Shown: positions 50,665 through 61,773, numbered from the stretch's first letter. The stretch is DNA of 64,000 nucleotides from Alentia gelatinosa (GCA_950022655.1 OX465592.1:2132623-2196622), one strand, 5' to 3'. The notes: generated by a model not told the origin, from the sequence alone. Translations and numbers: made by a program.

Positions 50665-50998
50665 AATTCATGTATCTCACAGGGTGTTTGTCTGAGACAA
50701 ATCCTGCTGAGATTCATGTACCTCACAGGGTGTATGTCTGAGTCAAATCCTACTGAGATCCATGTATCTCACAGGGTGTTTGTCTAAGACAAATCCTGCT
50801 AAGATTCATGTACCTCACAGGGTGTTTGTCTGAGACAAATCCTGCTGAGATTCATGTACCTCACAGGGTGTATGTCTGAGTCAAATCCTGCTGAGATCTA
50901 TGTATCTCACAAGGTGTTTGTCTGAGACAAATCCTGCTGAGATTCATGTACCTCACAGGGTGTTTATCTGAGACAAATCCTGCGGAGATTCTGTACTC
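50665..50998. repeat. 46-bp minisatellite (CTGAGACAAATCCTGCTGAG), second array
   Basis: About seven units of the same repeat as 25437-26150. It is followed (51070-51250) by AAGGAACAGAATCTCACAAG and a CCTATGAG..GTACATGAACC flank, as in the first locus. Confidence 0.93.
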
Positions 50999-51270
50999 GA
51001 ATACAATCTTTTGTCTAAATTGTAGGGTTCCATTTCATGTTTTTCTTCCTGTATTTGTTGGCGATATTTACCGCTAAAAAGGAACAGAATCTCACAAGAT
51101 TTTGAATCATGTGAGGTTCCTTTTTAGGGTTAAATGTCACCAACTATTGGGAAAAAAACATGTCTAAAGGGAAGAAATTCTGTTCGAGTGCAGAATCTCA
51201 GCGGATTTTTTCTCAGACAAGCACGCTATGAGGTACATGAACCCCACCTTGTGAATTCCACTTCATGCCG

Positions 51271-51735
51271 CAGTCATACTGGCGTATAAGACGGCGTTTT
51301 TCTACGCACGTCTACGTTTCTCTACGGTTTATGAAATGTACAAATGCGTTGTAACACGCGGCAAAACGCGGACCTACGGAATGCGTAAAGAAACGTAGAA
51401 CAAACGTAGAAAAAACGTGGTATCAGAATGAGATTTAAAAATTTTAAACTTATCTCTACGCATTTCTTATGCGTAAATGCACGCAGTAAAAGGCCACAAT
51501 GCGTACAGATGCGTACTTAAGCGTTGATGAACGTTGAGAAGCGTACTAAAACGTTAAAGCAAACCAAACATATACGTTCCCAATCCGTAGCCGATACGTG
51601 GTCCCCACCACCTCAAATACGTAGTAAAAACGCCAGAATGGACGCCAGTGTGACTGGATTGCGTAGTAACATATAAATGCGTTGGTTTGCGTACCAAATA
51701 CGCGGAACTCGCGCCTTATACCCCAGTCACACTGG
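51271..51735. mobile_element. TIR element, CCAGTCACACTGGCG family
   Basis: The ends CAGTCATACTGGCGTATAAG (51271) and the inverted CTTATACCCCAGTCACACTG (to 51735) are related over about 20 bp. The interior is rich in ACGT words (AACGTAGA, GCGTAC) and self-complementary. Further terminus-like words (CCAGTGTGACTGG) at 51644-51657 and 51791-51804 suggest nested copies to about 51990. Confidence 0.7.
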
Positions 51736-52020
51736 CGTAGATTTCGGCGTTTCTTCTACATGCGTACACGGAAAAACGCCGTATTTTAAGCCAGTGTGAC
51801 TGGAGCATATATAAAGCGGCATACAGGCTTACGTGGAAAACGTGAAGATCACCTAATCCAACGTAACGTTTATCGCTGATGCGTCTTTAAAGCTACCTGA
51901 AGACAGTGCTTACCAAACCGTAACCGTTATTAGAGGGGCAACAAACGTTAAACCATGCTTCAAACGTGTTCATCCGTAACGGCTAAGCCAAGCCGATCGT
52001 CGGAATATTGTCGTACTTAC
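51736..52020. other. ACGT-rich continuation
   Basis: Similar composition to the preceding TIR element (AACGTAACGTTT, CGTAACCG). Probably a second, decayed copy. No gene. Confidence 0.35.
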
Positions 52021-52112
52021 CGGGAATGTGGGGTAGGAGGGGTGAATGTGGGGGGCGGGGCGGGGGGAGGAGGGGTGATTGTGGGGGGCGGGGCGGGCGG
52101 GGGGGCTTTGTG
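52021..52112 (+). repeat. G-rich tract with quadruplex potential
   Basis: Repeated GTGGGGGGCGGGGCGGG units provide many runs of three or more G on the plus strand, enough for G-quadruplexes in principle. Confidence 0.85.
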
Positions 52113-52329
52113 AGGGTGGTATGTGGGGTGTGTATACTCCCTTTGAGGCTGGTCTGGGAGGAAGGGCTCAAAACGTTGCATGTAAGCCAAGCGATTACTT
52201 GTTCGGAAGATCAGTAAATTATAGTGTTGTTGGGCAATGATAGCCAATCGCTGGAACGGTAAAGTATCTTAGTATTCGCTCACACGGAAAGCCACTACAT
52301 TGGGTGTATATATACATATACATATATAC

Positions 52330-52400
<71 letters not shown>

Positions 52401-52403
52401 ATA
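52113..52403. other. Unassigned spacer and long (TA)n
   Basis: (TA)n with TATACATATACA variants at 52302-52394. Confidence 0.6.
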
Positions 52404-52532
52404 ACTGGTTTCAGTTACAAGTGGTTGTATCCTCCTAGGTGTTGAGGAATAGTAATATACGAACGCACGCGAGGATATTGTGCAGAGTTAACTCCGAGGA
52501 ACATATAAAACCGCTTTTATCTGAAACCAGTC
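52404..52532. repeat. Palindromic MITE, TACGCGTCAAC family (diverged)
   Basis: AACTGGTTTCAGTTACAAG at the left and CTTTTATCTGAAACCAG at the right. In the centre the CGCGT word has decayed to GAGGAATAGTAATATACG. Confidence 0.75.
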
Positions 52533-53245
52533 TATATTGTATCTATTATCCACTTTTTCCAGACAAGTGGCGTAATGATATTAGTTCATATGCACAATTT
52601 TTCAGTGGGCACTTCTTTTTCCGTATACGCGCTTTATCGGGACTCGGAGCATACAATATATCTGTATGCTCCGGGTATGGTGATACACACTCCCTAAGTG
52701 TTTTCTATGGACACTTTGTATTAGGTGGATATATCTGTATGCCCCGGGTATGGTGATACACACTCCCTATGTGTTCTCTATGGACACTTTGCATTAGGTG
52801 GGTATATCTGTATGCTCCGGGTATGGTGATACACACTCCTTATGTGTTTTCTATGGACACTTTGTATTAGGTGGATATATCTGTATGCTCCGGGTATGGT
52901 GATACACACTCCCTATGTGTTATCTATGGGTACTTTGCATTAGGTGGGTATATCTGTATGCTCCGGGTATGGTGATACACACTCCTTATGTGTTTTCTAT
53001 GGACACTTTGTATTAGGTGGATATATCTGTATGCTCCGGGTATGGTGATACACACTCCCTATGTGTTATCTATGGGTACTTTGTATTAGGTGGATATATC
53101 TGTATGCTCCGGGTATAGTGATACACACTCCCTATGTGTTCTCTATGGACACTTTGTATTAGGTGGATATATCTGTATGCTCCGGGTATAGTGATACACA
53201 CTCCCTCTGTGTTTTATATTGACACTTTGTATTAGGTGGGTGATA
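52533..53245 (+). repeat. TTATCCAC element with a 73-bp tandem expansion
   Basis: It starts like 14665-14852 (TATTATCCACTTTTTCCAG, TTCCGTATACGC). From about 52660 the segment GTATGCTCCGGGTATGGTGA..CACTTTGTATTAGGTGG is repeated about eight times with a 73-bp period. Confidence 0.9.
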
Positions 53246-53544
53246 AGGTTATGCATGCATATGCATGTATGTACTTAGATTATGGCAATATTGTTATTCA
53301 GCATCTGACAATCGGTGTCACCTTCAAGAAATTTCACTTGACATTCATATAACCAGACATGCCGTAAATGGAAATGGTGCTCTAGAATCAATCTGCAGTA
53401 TGTTTGTCTCCTGCCACCCAAGTACATCTAACCTGGGATCAAGGATATCCATTCATCGATGACCTCCCCCTCCCTCCCCACCTCTTCCGTTAACCCATAA
53501 AAATTGGCAAGGACCAGATTCAAATACTGTTAGGTGGCCACCCG
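53246..53544. other. Unassigned stretch
   Basis: No gene is recognised. Confidence 0.3.
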
Positions 53545-53600
53545 GAAAGTCATAAAAGTGGGAGACACGCCAAGCGGGAAAAGTAGCGATCTCCAAAACC

Positions 53601-53685
53601 GGGGTGCGGAGTTAGCTCAAAGGTTAGAGCACCGGACTTGTAACCCCAAGGTTGTAGGACTTTGTGGGTTCAAGTCCCACCCCTA
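53601..53685 (+). mobile_element. tRNA-like SINE head or tRNA pseudogene
   Basis: Box A TTAGCTCAAAGG (53612-53623) and box B GGGTTCAAGTCCC (53666-53678) are good. The anticodon loop reads CTTGTAA, but the anticodon stem does not pair and the 3' acceptor strand is missing because the TAGACT element begins at 53684. It is therefore not a functional tRNA. Confidence 0.7.
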
Positions 53686-53836
53686 GACAGGCTCCAGTCC
53701 CTGCATGCTATGGCTACCCTCCTCGCTGGGATACGGATTCATGGGCCAGCCAGAGAAGGATAGATACTAAAATGAATTTATTCTGATTGTGTTTAATCAT
53801 TTAATAAATGTACATAATCAAAGACTTGAGCAAGTA
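53684..53836 (+). mobile_element. Short TAGACT-family element
   Basis: TAGACAGGCTCCAGTCCCTG to AGACTTGAGCAAGTA, with one 46-bp core unit and the GATTCATGGGCCAGCCAG segment. It is nearly the same as 10880-11024. Confidence 0.8.
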
Positions 53837-53945
53837 CATGGGTCAGAATCCAGAATCCAGAATCGCTAACACAAAATGGCGTGTATGTGAGCTGTCAGTT
53901 CATGTTTCACCTGATTATTGCTTCTGAGATGCTCAATTGTATTCA

Positions 53946-54463
53946 GTATCCACCTTTTCTGGACAAGTGACATGTCGATATCAGTTCGTTTGAGTTTTGC
54001 ATAGTTGCATAGTTGCCTCGGGACTGAGTGGTCCTACTCCAAAATACAAATATAACGGATTGTTTGATTACAATATATATTTGCACTGATCTTAGCGACT
54101 CTCCCACTTTCTGAGCACGTATTTTCTTTCAGAACACTCACAGTGAAATACCTTAAACCGAGTCAGGCGCTCAGGTAAAGATCAGACTAATTGTGCAAGA
54201 ACAAATCTTACGTAAGTTACATCAACACAGACTGTAGACCTGGAGAGTTCACATTTTTAGAGTGGCCTCACTGCCGATGGTACTTTAAATAGCCCGGTAC
54301 CATTCATTGCGCCTCGGGACCTCAATTACGGCCCTGAGCAGGGCACACTGTTACATGGTGTGTTCCGACTCCATCGTACAGTATACTATTATTACACCTT
54401 ACGCCAAATGGGATTTAGATGAAGCATGGCATTGCTGTCTGCCTGAGGCAATTGATCGCTGCT
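53946..54463. other. Unassigned stretch
   Basis: It starts with a TTATCCAC-element fragment (GTATCCACCTTTTCTGGAC near 53946). No gene. Confidence 0.3.
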
Positions 54464-55222
54464 CCTGGGGCCCGTTTAATAATCTAGGATCGTATATGAA
54501 GACCCTTTTCTGTATCTCATACAAGGGTTATTGTTTTTTATCTCACCCCAGATATTTTTTCTCCATAGACTTAACATTGGAAACTCGTATCTAACACCCA
54601 TTAGATATTTAGGAAATATATCCAATGGGGGATAATGTCACAAATGTTAGCCCATTAATCAATATTAAGGGTGAGATAAATTCAGAAACCCATTTAAGTT
54701 TAGGGTCAGAGCTCGATCCCATCTCATTTGAATCGCATAGCAATTCACGCGGCTTCGCCTTGTGAATTACTACGTGATTCAAACTCGATGGAATACGAGC
54801 TCAGACCCTAAACTTTCATGGGTGTCCTCTATAGTAGTAATCTAGGATCGCACATAAAGACCCTTTTCTGTACCTTGTACAAGGGTTAGCGTTTTATAGT
54901 AATCTAGGATCGTACATGAAGACCCTTTTCTGAACCTCGTACAAGGGTTATCATTTGATGATAATCTAGGATCGTACATGAAGACCCTTTTCTGTACCTC
55001 GCACAAGGTTCATCGTTTAATAATAATCTAGGATCATACATGGAGACCCTTTTCCGTACCTCATACGAGGGTTGTCGTTTAATAATCTTTGAGATCGTTC
55101 GCTTAGACACTTTAGCCGTCTATGATGTCGTCCATAAGTGTTGAATGAAGTTGATTCATGTCATTCCTGGGTCTCCTTGGCGTACAGAAAGGGTCTTCAT
55201 GTACGATCATAGATTATTCAAC
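54464..55222. mobile_element. CTAGGATCGTACATG-family TIR element, interrupted
   Basis: The left end GGGGCCCGTTTAATAATC and right end GATTATTCAAC. After one unit a foldback element is inserted (54536-54838), and then three or four further units of about 62 bp continue. The distal part GTTCGCTTAGACAC..CATAAGTGTTGAATG matches the other copies. Confidence 0.85.
54536..54838. repeat. Nested foldback element with GGCTTCGCC core
   Basis: It begins TTTTTTATCTCACCCCAGA. Its palindrome (54690-54832) has arms GATCCCATCTCATTTGAATC and GATTCAAACTCGATGG around CACGCGGCTTCGCCTTGTGA. It divides two pieces of the host element, so it arrived later. Confidence 0.8.
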
Positions 55223-55857
55223 GGTGCTTCAGTGGTACACCCGAGGCATATTTTCCAAGGCTGCAAACAACAAATATATTTTTACAATACTTAAGTACGC
55301 TCGCTACTATTCCAAAGCGCATATCTAAACATTTGATTTTGTCGTGTGCTACCTGGTAGAGGATTTTGTCGTGCGCTACCTGAACGGACGAGCAAATTCT
55401 ATTGGTCACTTCTCTCCTAATACGAATTCTTCTAGATTTAAGCCGGGGAAGTGGTGTGCGATTATTCCGCTTTTCTTCACACTAATTCTCACCGATTCAA
55501 TTTGAATTGAATTTTCTTTTAGTAATATTTGATTTGATTTTATAGGTAATTCCCTATTAACGAACGGAGAGTTATTATGGGTGATAGCACATACCTTGAA
55601 CTTCTGATTCTGTAATAAAAGGATACATTTTTCAGGAATCTACCTCTTGTGTATAGTTATTCACCTCGTGTTGTATATCGTTGGACTGAATGAATTCTCT
55701 AAATCTGGGGGGAAATCCGAAATGAAAACATACATGCTGTACTTTTAGTGCATTAAAATTGGTATAATCTTTTCTCTTTATTATCTAATCAAATAAACAT
55801 AACGATAGACAATTCGCATGTAACAACAACACGATATTTTAGTAGAAACTGAATAAG
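55223..55857. other. Unassigned stretch
   Basis: AT-rich. A GATTTTGTCGTGCGCTACCTG word occurs twice (about 55335 and 55372). No gene. Confidence 0.3.
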
Positions 55858-55976
55858 AGTTAGAAGTGTTAGTATTTATCGCACGACGGGCAGGTCGCGT
55901 TACTGCACGAGGCGTTAGCCGAGCGTAGTGAGGAGGCGACCTGACGGGAGTGCGATATACACTCACACTAATAACT
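55858..55976. repeat. Foldback element with GAGGCGTTAGCCGAG core
   Basis: TCGCAC..CGGGCAGGTCGC and GCGACCTGACGGGAGTGCGA pair around CACGAGGCGTTAGCCGAGCG. Outer arms GTTAGAAGTGTTAG/CACACTAATAAC also pair. Confidence 0.75.
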
Positions 55977-56474
55977 TTCGTTCAGCTTACCACTCATTAT
56001 AACTTACGACTAATAACCCATTTTAGTTCCTTCAAGTTGCTCAAGCGAGTGAAGTTTGGGGCTGCCAAATTGCCATTGTAAGGCCAAAGGTTGTCAACAA
56101 TTTATAGACCGAATTAGTGTGACGTCGCTCACGTTCTGGCCACTGATTGGTCAATTTTCTCATTACCCTTGTGTAATAAATAACACTACTGCACGCTCGC
56201 CCGAATACAGTTACCCAATATTAAGCCTATGGAGATTTTATTAGGGGTAGGAAAAAGGACAGGATAGTGTAAGACATAGATACGCGCTCATGCACTTATA
56301 TCAATATAGTTGCTGATTAAACATTGCATCAGCTCTAAATACTTTCACAAGCGGGTTCGGTTCTAGCACAGAAATGCAAAAAAAAACTCGATTTATCTAG
56401 GCCATGATTAAACGATCAGGGGGGTGTTTTATAAACAAGGTGTTTCAAAGACCTGTTGGGTTGAAACGATCTCT
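55977..56474. other. Unassigned stretch
   Basis: No gene. TTAAGCCTATGGAGATTTTA near 56222 is an edge word of the foldback families. Confidence 0.3.
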
Positions 56475-57101
56475 AAAGCCTATAAGACACCGACCCGACC
56501 GCTGTGCCCGATTCTACCTTTGCCCAACAGATCCGTCGGGTCTGTGACAATCTGAGTCAATCGGGTCGATGTACGCACTTCACCGACCCGATTTTATTAC
56601 TTTTCCCGGCGCGTCGGGCATTACTACCATGTCAGATATGACCGACTCTGCCCGACCTTAAGATTTCGGTGTACGCACTTCACCAACTTTTGTCGATTCC
56701 GAGCAGGACGTTTAAATAGAGATGCAATCCATACCCCAGTCCGATTTAGAAGTACCTAGTATCAATTTGTAGGTGAGCCGATTATAGATCTGAAACCCGT
56801 TTTCTGATATCTTAAAGAGAACAGAAGTTATTAAACTTTGCATTATTACCTATATATACCTATCACCCGGACGGGGCCCAGCCGGGCTCCCGGTCGCTCT
56901 CTTTGATCTCTTGGATCTCATTTTGGGTATATTTACGAGGTTTTAAAAGGAGGAGGTCTGGTCGGGAATAATGGGATGTCGATGTCTTATAGGTATAAGA
57001 CACCGAAATTTTATTCCCGACTCTCACCGAGCCGATGCTCGTGATGAATCGGGATGAATCGGGATGAATCGGGAACACATTTCGGTGTCTTATAGGCTTA
57101 A
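56475..57101 (-). mobile_element. TTAAGCC-family TIR element, minus orientation
   Basis: It starts AAAGCCTATAAGACACCGAC and ends TTCGGTGTCTTATAGGCTTA. The interior is the inverse of 61137-61773, including the GTATAAGACACCGAAATTTT internal terminus. Confidence 0.88.
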
Positions 57102-57754
57102 CGGTCTAAGACTCATTTGGATATAGCTGTACCATACATGCAGGTATGGTAATTCGAATATGCAATGGAAACGGTCACTTCTAACGATCATCACTACGAT
57201 AGAAAACCTCCCAGTTTTTGCGCAGGAATACACAAGAACTATTTGTGATCCTTTGATCAATTCATCTGGTCCGTAATCACCATTCCTTGATACGCATCTC
57301 TGCACTACATTTCACATTACATCTTATGATCATTAAACCGGAGATATTGCGGTAAAACAATTATACCAGTCCTGTATGACAGGTAGAATGGACATTAACT
57401 GTGGTTATAGGACGAGAATAGAGACGTTAATTCTGAAATTCTTTAATTACACGTCCGTGACCCATTGACCGTTACACTCCAGGGAACTCGGACATTCCTC
57501 AAGTCTTTAATCACCAATCTGTCAGCATTAAGGATATTTTACAAATAATTCACACACTTTGATCACTATTTCTGTCTTCGCAAGACGAGGATAATAGATG
57601 GAAACTATGTTCCGGTGAGAGAAAGCGAAATTACTGCCCAAGGGCTTGGCCACAGGCAGTTATCTTTCAAAATCTTACCGATTAGTTTAATAATGAGTAG
57701 TTTAATAATATGTGAAACCATAGTTATGCTGACAGTACGGGGTAGATTTATAAG
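57102..57754. other. Unassigned stretch
   Basis: Apparently unique. ACTATGTTCCGGTGAG at 57605-57620 matches 13231-13250. No gene. Confidence 0.3.
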
Positions 57755-57821
57755 TTGTTTCGGAGAAATTCGTTCTGAACGAGCCGGCACGTCGAGTTCA
57801 GAACGAATTTCTCCGAAACAA
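57755..57821. repeat. Perfect 26-bp inverted repeat with 15-nt loop
   Basis: TTGTTTCGGAGAAATTCG (first 18 of 26 bases, 57755-57780) is perfectly complementary to 57796-57821. The loop is GAGCCGGCACGTCGA. It abuts the GGCGTCCACC-family copy at 57825 and may serve as its other end. Confidence 0.95.
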
Positions 57822-57824
57822 CGA

Positions 57825-58144
57825 CAAGGCCACGACAGGCTGCGACTGGAAGCTTGTCGGGGGCCTATTGGGGGGGCTTTCGACAAGGTCACGACAAATC
57901 GAACATGTTCGATTTTTGCCACGACAGGAGCCTTGTCGTGGAGTGTCGTGGTTTCCTCGATCTCACTGTCGTGGTGTGTCGGTACCATGGACGCCTTTTT
58001 TACGGGAACCAGCAACGTCTACGACACGCCCCAACAACGCTGTCGCAGAACTCCCCTCCTCACGACAAGGCTGCGACAAGGCACCGATTGGAACTTTCTT
58101 GTCGGCTCTTGTCGTAGCCTTGTCGTGGCTGGTGGACGCTCGTC
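57825..58144. mobile_element. Partial GGCGTCCACC-family element
   Basis: CGACAAGGCCACGACAGGCT to GTCGTGGCTGGTGGACGC. It has the GAACATGTTCGATTTTTGCC segment of 30557-30577. The usual left terminus is replaced by the perfect inverted repeat. Confidence 0.8.
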
Positions 58145-58324
58145 TTTAATGGTAAAATTGTGGTCTTTTGGAAGGTCCCCGAAAATTCTTATCCTAGACA
58201 TGAGTATCTATCGTAGGCTGTGGGAATGCCTTTGAATGTACAAATAAAGTTAACCACGGTCGCGATTGGCTCACGATTCAACCAGTGCATCAATGTAGAT
58301 CTCAGGCAGAATATAATATCAAAA
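58145..58324. other. Unassigned spacer
   Basis: No feature seen. Confidence 0.3.
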
Positions 58325-58596
58325 TTTATTATCCACCTAACACAAAGTGTCCATAGAAAACACATAGGGATCTTGTATCTACATACCCGGAACATACAGA
58401 TTTGAATTATTATCAGTACCCCACTTGTCAGGAAAAGGTGGATGATAAATACAATATAGACTGTGTTCATATAAAGCAGTTGTATTCTCCTCGCAATTGA
58501 CTCTGTGCAATATATTCGCTCACGCTTGGATATTACTACGCGTCAACTCCTCGCAGCATACCACCGTTTGTATCTGAAACCAGTCAATATTGTATG
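58325..58596 (-). repeat. Composite TTATCCAC element and TACGCGTCAAC palindrome
   Basis: TTATTATCCACCTAACACAA..CAGGAAAAGGTGGATGATAA is the inverse of 14665-14852. It is followed by the palindrome ending ACTACGCGTCAACTCC..GTATCTGAAACCAGTC. Confidence 0.8.
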
Positions 58597-59128
58597 TATT
58601 ATAATTATAAAAATATTGAATTAATCTGATTTATTGTGTACAGGTATTCACAAAATATTATGATATCATTTTAGGAAACAGCATATCTTGTACAATCATT
58701 ATTCCGGTATAAAACTATTCTTTCCAGACCTTTAGACTTACTCAAGCAATAAAAACATACTGCATCGTGTAAGTAAAACCGAGGGGAGTCGGAAAAAGGA
58801 GTTGTTTAGGTCAGTGACCTTGACCTTATCTCCCACTCCATGAACCTAAGTCCCTGTCCGACTTCAATTGATGCTGGAAAAAATAACTTGTTGAAAGGAA
58901 TTGGTGGTATTCAAAAGAAACCGGTTTACTGCTGCAGTATGTGGGGTTAACTGAGTCAGACGTGCTCCTTTACGGACCACCGAGTTAGCACTGCGTTAAA
59001 CCCTGGTGACTCATTCCAGGAATATTGTTTAACTACGTGCCCCCCCCCCCTCCCCTACACTTGTCTCGTCACCTTTTTAACTTCCCTGTCTCACTTTCCG
59101 TCACGCTTGAAATTGTTGCACTTTCGAT
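58597..59128. other. Unassigned stretch
   Basis: No gene. C-run at 59041-59050. Confidence 0.3.
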
Positions 59129-59341
59129 GACACCAAACGAAAACGGCAGCGATTTCTGGAATCGCCAACACAAAATGGCGTATATATGTGAGCTATTATT
59201 TCATAGTAATATCTCCCGCCTATAATTCAGCATCTTGGAAGCAATAATCAGGTGAAATATGAAATAATAGCTCACATATACGCCATTTTGTGTTGGCGAT
59301 TACGGAACTCGCTGCGTTTCTCGCTTGGGGTGTGTCCAGCT
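59129..59341. repeat. Palindromic MITE, ACACACCAAGCGAG family
   Basis: GACACCAAACGAAAACGGC at the left and TCGCTTGGGGTGTGTCCAGC at the right. The inner arms AATCGCCAACACAAAATGGC and GCCATTTTGTGTTGGCGATT are perfect complements. Confidence 0.9.
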
Positions 59342-59397
59342 TCAGCTCTCGTCGGGTGAGATCCCTGGCCGCCTTGACTCAGTAGAGTAGACTGGAC

Positions 59398-59582
59398 TCA
59401 GTCCCTGTGTCCTGCCCACCTCTCCCTGTCTGCCTACCGCCACTGCAGCTACCCTTACCCCTCGACCTCCACTCCCCTCTGCCTGGCTGTTATAGGAACC
59501 AGACATATTGCAATAGACCCCATACCGATTGACTTCATGAATGATTCATTTAAATTCATAATCAAAGACTTGTCCAAGTCTA
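59398..59582 (+). mobile_element. TAGACT-family element without array
   Basis: TAGACTGGACTCAGTCCCTG at the left and AGACTTGTCCAAGTCTA at the right, 185 bp. The interior is C-rich and shares only AATGATTCATTTAAATTCAT-like text near the right end. Confidence 0.75.
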
Positions 59583-60145
59583 CTACTATAGGGAAGTGTA
59601 TATATTACTCTCCTGCCAAACATGTTACACTGATTGGAGAGTGTGTTATTTCCTAACCTTGAATAACCATTTTGTTATTTCCTATTGTATGTATCTCATA
59701 GGACAAAGCCACCACAAAGCTAGACTTTATTATCAATGTGGGAAGCTATGAATATATATATATATATTATTAAGTATTTATTCTTTAAGAACGTACATAG
59801 AACAGAATTACTTAGCTTGAGGCGCACACAGATACCGTATGCGATTCAACCTAACCAACCCCTATATCGTAGCTCAGCGCAGTCAGTGGTCTGTTGCCAG
59901 TCTAACTCTTTCCAGACGAGTCCGCCCAGAGCCGAATGATTTGAAAGAGTGCCCTGGCCCTGGCGACAACGGGACGTACTCTTCCCTGGAAGCCTGGCCT
60001 ATGTAGCCTACTCACTCACATTTTAGGCCAGGTAACGCCCACCATTTTTCTGGTGCATTGTGGGGTGTAACGTGGCTGGTTCCCTGTCATGCAAGAAATG
60101 TTTATATTACGCTGGTTCCCCAGGGACTCGAGGGCCCAGCGCAAT
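59583..60145. other. Unassigned stretch
   Basis: (TA)n at 59751-59767. No gene. Confidence 0.3.
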
Positions 60146-60224
60146 ATTCTCGCATGCGCTCAGATAAAAACTACGCGTCAACTTCTCGGAGCATGCGTAT
60201 CTGTAACCAGACAATATTGTGTAT
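60146..60224. repeat. Half of a TACGCGTCAAC palindrome
   Basis: GCAATATTCTCGCATGCGCT, AACTACGCGTCAACTTC and GTATCTGTAACCAGACAATA. The left arm is mostly lost. Confidence 0.6.
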
Positions 60225-60696
60225 ATACAATCCACTTCCGGTCCGATCGGGAAGGAAGGTGGGCCACTTTTACTAAGTGAAAATCAACTTTTGAGAATTT
60301 CTATACATTTTTATATTCTATTATAATATAATCGAAATAGTGATCTCTAAAAAACACGATCAACCCCAATTTTTCAGATAGATATGTGCTCCAAAACACT
60401 TGGAGATTATCACATTAAATGTTCAGGAAATTAACATGGGTTTTTAAGCCAAATTGTCCGATATGTCTTTAAAAAAGGTGGGGTTCAATAGGTCATTCTT
60501 CGTTACTGAATGCCTGACCGTTTCCAAACGGAACTATTGCATCTACTACTCCTTCAGTTCTCCTGTTTACTACACAACGCTGAAAGGTCTGCCTCCAGCA
60601 AGATGCTACCTTGAAAAAAAAAAAAATCCTCCAGTCAGTGAACATATGTCTTATAGAACTGACCCCCGTGTGGTGGTCCTCCCCCGACAGAGAGCA
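60225..60696. other. Unassigned stretch
   Basis: No gene. A-run at 60616-60628. Confidence 0.3.
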
Positions 60697-61136
60697 GTAG
60701 ACTTGCTCAAGTCTTTGACTATGAACATTCATTAAATGATTAGAGAAAATCGGAGTACAATTCATTATAGCATGTATCCTTCTCTGACTGGCCCATGAAT
60801 CAAAGACTTGTCCACTCTGACTAGAATCTCCTGTTTATGACCCCAAGCCACTCCCTGTAACCCTACACCTCCTACCCTTCCCCCCTCCCCTCCTCCAGTT
60901 CCCTGCTTCCCTGTGTTGTCATAGCAATATATTTCGCCTACTCCTGACTATGTCCCGATTGAGATCAAAGTGAGAGGGTATCAATCTCCAAGCAGATATC
61001 CTGACCAGTAGCCAGACCTCTGTTTGGGGAGTGTGGTGCAAGATCGCGCCAGTCTACACGGCCGATTACGGATGAGACCAGTCCCTGTGTCACTCAGAAG
61101 GGGTGGAGGGGTAGGATACAGGGACTGAGGTCAGTC
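60697..61136 (-). mobile_element. TAGACT-family element, minus orientation
   Basis: On minus it ends in AGACTTGAGCAAGTCT (60699-60714). It contains the inverse of the 17905-17935 and 18360-18415 segments (ATATCCTGACCAGTAGC, GTTGTCATAGCAATATATTT) and one 69-bp unit as at 39049. This shows that these segments belong to the family. Confidence 0.8.
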
Positions 61137-61773
61137 TTAAGCCTATAAGACACCGAAATTTGTTCCCGACTCATCCCGACCATCGGCTCGGTGAGAGTCG
61201 GGAATAAAATTTTGGTGTCTTATACCTATCATACCTATAAGACACCGACATGCAAACTATACCAGATGACACCCCCTTCTTTTATAACCTCGTAAATAGA
61301 CCCGAATGAGATCAAAGAGATCAAAGAGATCGAAGAGATCAAAGAGATCAAAGAGATCAAAGAGAATGACCGGGTGATAAGTATATATAGGCAATAATGT
61401 AAAGTTTAATAACTTCTGTTCTATTCAAGATATAAAAAAAACAGTTTTCAGATCTATAACCCCTCTGTCTCCCCTACAAATAGATATAAAGCACTTGTGA
61501 ATCGGACTGAGGGATAGATAGCAACGCTTTTCAAATGGCATGCTCAGAATCGGTGACAATCGGTGAAAGCGCGTACACCGGAATCTTAAGGTCGGGCAGA
61601 GTCGGTCATATCTGACATGGTAGTAATGCCCGACGCGTCGGGAAAAGCAATAAAATCGGGTCGGTGAAGTGCGTACACCGACCCGATTGATGCAGATTGT
61701 CACAGACCCGACGGATCCGTCGGCCAAAGGTAGAATCGGGCACAGCCATCGGGTCGGTGTCTTATAGGCTTAA
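61137..61773 (+). mobile_element. TTAAGCC-family TIR element, best copy
   Basis: It starts TTAAGCCTATAAGACACCGA and ends TCGGTGTCTTATAGGCTTAA, with TTAA on both sides. It has an internal second terminus (CTATAAGACACCGACATGC at 61251) and a 9-bp array of ATCAAAGAG at about 61311-61363. It interrupts the edge of the preceding TAGACT element. Confidence 0.9.

Larger units (their letters stand above)
53545..53945. repeat. ACACACCAAGCGAG-family palindrome split by two insertions
   Basis: The left end GGGAGACACGCCAAGCGGG (53561-53579) and the interior AATCGCTAACACAAAATGGC (53865-53884) are separated by a tRNA-like SINE head (53601-53685) and a TAGACT-family element (53684-53836). Confidence 0.65.

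Noticed and set aside
53601..53685. Functional tRNA-Thr (anticodon TGT)
   Set aside because: The anticodon stem does not pair and the 3' acceptor strand is missing. It is better explained as a SINE head or pseudogene.
57605..58235. 206-codon and overlapping frames on both strands
   Set aside because: They are translations across a perfect inverted repeat and a GGCGTCCACC-family element. Openness on both strands reflects the CGACAAGG repeat words.
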